In this document: one piece after another, positions 6,201-8,350 of the stretch
Position numbering within the stretch: the stretch's first letter is position 1
How the letters are laid out: each line of letters starts with the position of its first letter
DNA from: Flectobacillus sp.
GTDB lineage: Bacteria > Bacteroidota > Bacteroidia > Cytophagales > Spirosomataceae
Length of the DNA stretch: 8,350 nt
Direction: 5' to 3'
NCBI GenBank assembly: GCA_029865665.1
Contig: JARXAV010000128.1
Coordinates: 1-8,350, forward strand
Position numbers and translations under genes: made by a program
Notes under the pieces: model-generated
The model's database searches: none
Told to the model about the DNA's origin: nothing
The model's input: the letters and a program-made list of their open reading frames with translations, nothing else

Positions 6201-8350
6201 ATTTGAGTCGGTGCATTCGTACCGATATACGTATCAGGCATTCCAATTCCATAGAAAATAGATTGCGTAAAAATATCTGAACGTTTCAATCTATTCACTG
6301 GACGACCTGTTTCGTCAAAAACTGTCACATAATTCTTCGCCTCCAATACGCCCATATCCGAATAGGTCACAGGTACTTGGAAACTCTCTGCGGCAACACC
6401 TTGCTGGTTCGTAACTCCTTGACGGGTGACGCTTTCAAAGGTTGTATTATCTTGAATATCGAAGGTATAATTGGCATATCCTTTGGGTAAGAAAGCCTTA
6501 CGAGCCAATCGGAATTCCATTTCATAATTACGATTAGAAGCTGGTGGGCCAAACAAATTCAAGGCAGTAGCGGCAATCTGGACAGACTCCCCATTACGAT
6601 AAAACTCTTTGCTGGCTTTCACGTCCACCTTAATACGGTCGGGCATAAATTCTTCAATGGCTACATTGCGAGAAGCCAACAACACATCGTTTCCATTTAG
6701 TACTTCAATCACATACGTACCTGTCACGCTTGCACGGTCAGTTGGTACAGTCATGGCTACCGCTCCTTGGTCGTTTGTTTGTTCTCTAAAGGTTTTATAT
6801 TCTTTTCCGTTAGGCAATAAAATTCTGATTTTTACCGGAATTTCTCCTACCGATTCCCAATCTTGCTTACGAATAAGCGTATTGAAATGAATTGGTTCGC
6901 CTGGTCGATAAATATCTCGGTCGCCATAAATAAAGGCTTCAAAACCCGAGCTGTTATTTCGTTTTCCATCCACTTCAAAACGAGAAGTTTCTACGGCAGT
7001 ATCTTCATAAAGTAAGTAGTTAAAATCGTCTTCGGTATGAGCGACAATCATGGCTACCGTAAAGCCTTTTTTCTTGAAATCTTTAAACGTAACAGATCCA
7101 TCTCTAGTCGTTTTAGCTTTAGCGATTGTCTGATTGTTGGACGAAATCAAGCTAATTTCTACGTCACCCATCGGTTCGGCAGTTTTGATGGAGTTAGTAA
7201 AAATGATAATCTCGTCGTCTGATTGCTTGGTAATCAACCCAATGTCCGAAATACTCACCAATTTGGTCGCATTTTTATAATATTCATCTGCCGAATTAAG
7301 CGTAACCAAATAAATCCCTTTGATGTCATTTTGAGTAGGCAACGACAAATTCAAGGCTGAAATCCCCTTCGATTTGGGCAAATTCCCTGTTTCCACCGTT
7401 TTATTCACAATGACATCTGAATATAAACCCGATTCATCGTCGTAATAATCAAAGACTTTTGCCGAAGACATTCCCTCTTCTCCTTCCTCATAACCATAAT
7501 CTTGATAACGATTTTGGCGTAAGAAATTCAGAATATTATTCTCATAAATCTTAGAAATTTTCACATTCACTTTCGGAATATTGACGATATTTACTGCTAC
7601 ATTACGATTGCCTTTCGACGATAGATAAACAGCTTTCTTATTCACAAAAGCTACCGACGCAGGCATATCGCCAAAATAAATATCTTTGGTATAATCGTCC
7701 GAAAGTGCTGCTCCCAATACTCCTTTTGCTTTAGTATTAATCGTCAATACATAATTATCCGTTTCGTTAAAATCACCTTTGATTAACAAGCCATTTTCAA
7801 TTAATTCCGCTTTGGTTTCCAAACTTGGAGCGACCTTTTTAGCAGGTTTTTCTGCTTGCGGAATCGGATTACCAAGCGTATCCAATTCAACTACGACTTC
7901 CTCCTCTTCTACTTCTGTATCGGAGGCATTGCTTGTAACGCTATAAATATCCTTTATATTTTCCCCCTGAATCGCCTGATTAAAAGTCACACGGATGTAA
8001 CCCTGATTGTTATCAAAGCCATATTCTACATTCAAAATTTCTAGGGTACTAATATCGGGCAATGCCACAGACGCTTCCAATACTTCTTCGGTAGTATAGG
8101 TGGAATTGGGTACTGAAAGCCCTTTTTCTAAGGTAATTTGCAAGGATTTCCCTTCGGTATTCGCCAAGTCTTTTACCTTTGCCGTAACGGTTTCACTCAC
8201 ACCTGTCTGCACAATTTGATAGGTATAAGCTTTTCCATCATCGTCTTTGATGCTTAATGTTTTTGCCACTTCTTGCGGATTCACGGGATAATTAAAATCC
8301 AGTTTGACCATCGCCACCGCCTGACCATCCTCCCGAGATTTAGCCCAGTA
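3245..8350 (-). CDS. Alpha-2-macroglobulin family protein with thioester domain (N-terminus cut by window edge)
   Basis: The frame is open from the last base of the window to TAA at 3247-3245, giving 1702 visible residues (numbered here from the edge). The GTG at 8317 and ATG at 8311 are internal, since reading continues upstream without a stop. Domains in order: Ig-like macroglobulin domains (about 1-250); an MG2-type domain containing DIYRPGEPIHF (479-489); further MG domains (about 560-930); a Gly/Ser-rich segment (RGSSSTGGDG, about 1001-1010) just before the A2M domain with LVAIWSGIVKTG (about 1027-1038); the thioester domain (about 1226-1500) with YPHGCVEQ, the thioester Cys1240 and Gln1243 (codons within 4622-4633); and a C-terminal MG10-like domain with VVTDMLPAGFEI (about 1608-1619). 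Bacterial homologues are periplasmic, usually lipoproteins, and are thought to trap attacking proteases: cleavage exposes the thioester, which bonds covalently to the protease. The intact CxEQ motif indicates the thioester-bearing type. Homologues are often beside pbpC, but the downstream gene here is a glucosaminidase. Full length in Bacteroidota is usually around 1800-2000 residues, so the signal and first domain are missing. Confidence 0.95.
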   Translation of the reverse strand, partial: YWAKSREDGQAVAMVKLDFNYPVNPQEVAKTLSIKDDDGKAYTYQIVQTGVSETVTAKVKDLANTEGKSLQITLEKGLSVPNSTYTTEEVLEASVALPDISTLEILNVEYGFDNNQGYIRVTFNQAIQGENIKDIYSVTSNASDTEVEEEEVVVELDTLGNPIPQAEKPAKKVAPSLETKAELIENGLLIKGDFNETDNYVLTINTKAKGVLGAALSDDYTKDIYFGDMPASVAFVNKKAVYLSSKGNRNVAVNIVNIPKVNVKISKIYENNILNFLRQNRYQDYGYEEGEEGMSSAKVFDYYDDESGLYSDVIVNKTVETGNLPKSKGISALNLSLPTQNDIKGIYLVTLNSADEYYKNATKLVSISDIGLITKQSDDEIIIFTNSIKTAEPMGDVEISLISSNNQTIAKAKTTRDGSVTFKDFKKKGFTVAMIVAHTEDDFNYLLYEDTAVETSRFEVDGKRNNSSGFEAFIYGDRDIYRPGEPIHFNTLIRKQDWESVGEIPVKIRILLPNGKEYKTFREQTNDQGAVAMTVPTDRASVTGTYVIEVLNGNDVLLASRNVAIEEFMPDRIKVDVKASKEFYRNGESVQIAATALNLFGPPASNRNYEMEFRLARKAFLPKGYANYTFDIQDNTTFESVTRQGVTNQQGVAAESFQVPVTYSDMGVLEAKNYVTVFDETGRPVNRLKRSDIFTQSIFYGIGMPDTYIGTNAPTQIPLIALNKDGKPVAGKGKVEIVRFDYQTVIQRNPDKSLNYSSKKQTKVVYSRTVNFVNGQASVNYAPPISGEYEVRVHREGAKSWTAQSFYAYGWGNTENSSFEVNNEGQVTMEFDKEKYEVGDKAKVLFKTPFAGKLIVTIERNHVLEYHILETDKKSAELSFSLGKEHLPNVYVSATLIRPMDESNLPLTVAHGYAPVMVEDTDNQLPIEIVAVERSRSKTKQHITIKTKANTELTIAVVDEGILQLKNFKTPDPYAYFYQKQALEVNSYDLYPFLFPEFSIRGSSSTGGDGYDLEKRVNPLTNSRVNLVAIWSGIVKTGLGGTTEFSFDIPQFSGDLRIMAVAYKDHAFGSATKNMKVADPLVISTALPRFASPNDEIQVPVNITNTTKQNASVTATITTTGSVGMIGIRQQKLVIPAEQEGRAYFAVKALPNTGNGSVMISVNGLKETFTERVELGVRAASSLIKTTSSGAVNAGQMANVSIGLPDFIPSSVKSQLVVSKSPITQFIDKFDNLLGYPHGCVEQTVSKAFPQLYFKDFVALMQKGKKPYMKSGENELNPVANVNAAIHKLETMQLSNGALAYWQGSDTESWWGTAYACHFMIEAQKADYEVNATNLGRLLEYLNNRANKRETSNDTYYDENNNRITRVIASREGIYGLYVLALAGKANRSVMNYYKSNEQLLTQDERYLLAAAYSLVGDGKSYTALLPKNYINTRYDRQTDYSFSSPIRDQALVLNTLIDSDPNNLQIPSLARQLSQAVKIQPWLNTQEEAFAFLSLGKLAKKAASSSVTGSVSSAGIVTNFTGADLTLTKVGNPSIVRASGRGTLYYFAQSEGLSASGKVQELDNTLKVRRSYFSRAGQAIGTTKFKQNDLIVVKVTLSSSLPVHNIVVTDMLPAGFEIENPRLTADRDMTWIKDQTTPEHFDIRDDRINFFTSIDSGSKTFYYLVRAVSKGKYVRGTVSADAMYNGDYRSYNGSGVVTIE

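Noticed and set aside
5750..6280. Plus-strand open frame of 176 codons.
   Set aside because: It lies wholly antisense to the macroglobulin coding region, has an erratic composition with no recognisable domain, and has no promoter or neighbours on that strand.
8309..8317. GTG at 8317 or ATG at 8311 as the start of the macroglobulin gene.
   Set aside because: The frame continues upstream without a stop to the window edge, no signal peptide follows either codon, and the family has additional N-terminal sequence; both are internal codons.
1..8350. Scarcity of GGNCC, the expected target of TdeIII-family enzymes: only four sites by eye (244, 329, 732, 6546), three of them in the nuclease gene itself.
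   Set aside because: As a control I counted the unrelated pattern CCNGG by eye and found only one (6900). Both G/C-rich patterns are rare here, so the scarcity reflects composition and not specific avoidance. A genome-wide count would be needed.

Overview
The window is an AT-rich stretch in which all four genes lie on the minus strand, so transcription runs from right to left. Several things point to a Bacteroidota chromosome, perhaps of the Cytophagales/Spirosomataceae type (this finer placement is a guess). They are candidate promoters of the TTG / TAnnTTTG class, no strong Shine-Dalgarno sequences, a large thioester-type alpha-2-macroglobulin, a DUF6268-like outer-membrane barrel, and a glucosaminidase with an N-terminal beta-sandwich.

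Layout in the direction of transcription: (1) From the right edge to 3245 is most of a very large alpha-2-macroglobulin family gene. Its N-terminus, including any lipoprotein signal, lies outside the window. It carries an intact CVEQ thioester motif and ends at a long hairpin terminator (3195-3236). (2) After an intergenic stretch of about 190 bases, with a candidate promoter, comes a secreted GH73-type N-acetylglucosaminidase (1952-3055). (3) After 76 bases comes a DUF6268-like outer-membrane beta-barrel protein (907-1875). Its start codon sits inside a perfect 13-bp inverted repeat. (4) After 81 bases comes a TdeIII-family type II restriction endonuclease (825 to beyond the left edge), preceded by a perfect TAnnTTTG box.

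The first three genes all concern the cell envelope: protease trapping in the periplasm, peptidoglycan cleavage, and an outer-membrane protein. They are probably neighbours rather than one strict operon, because a terminator separates the first from the second. The restriction enzyme is accessory DNA next to these conserved genes. Its partner methyltransferase is not in the window and would be expected just past the left edge.

I did not find a clearly new multi-gene system. The most unusual non-coding signal is the start-codon hairpin of the barrel gene, which overlaps a candidate promoter. No gene-free stretch exceeds about 190 bases.
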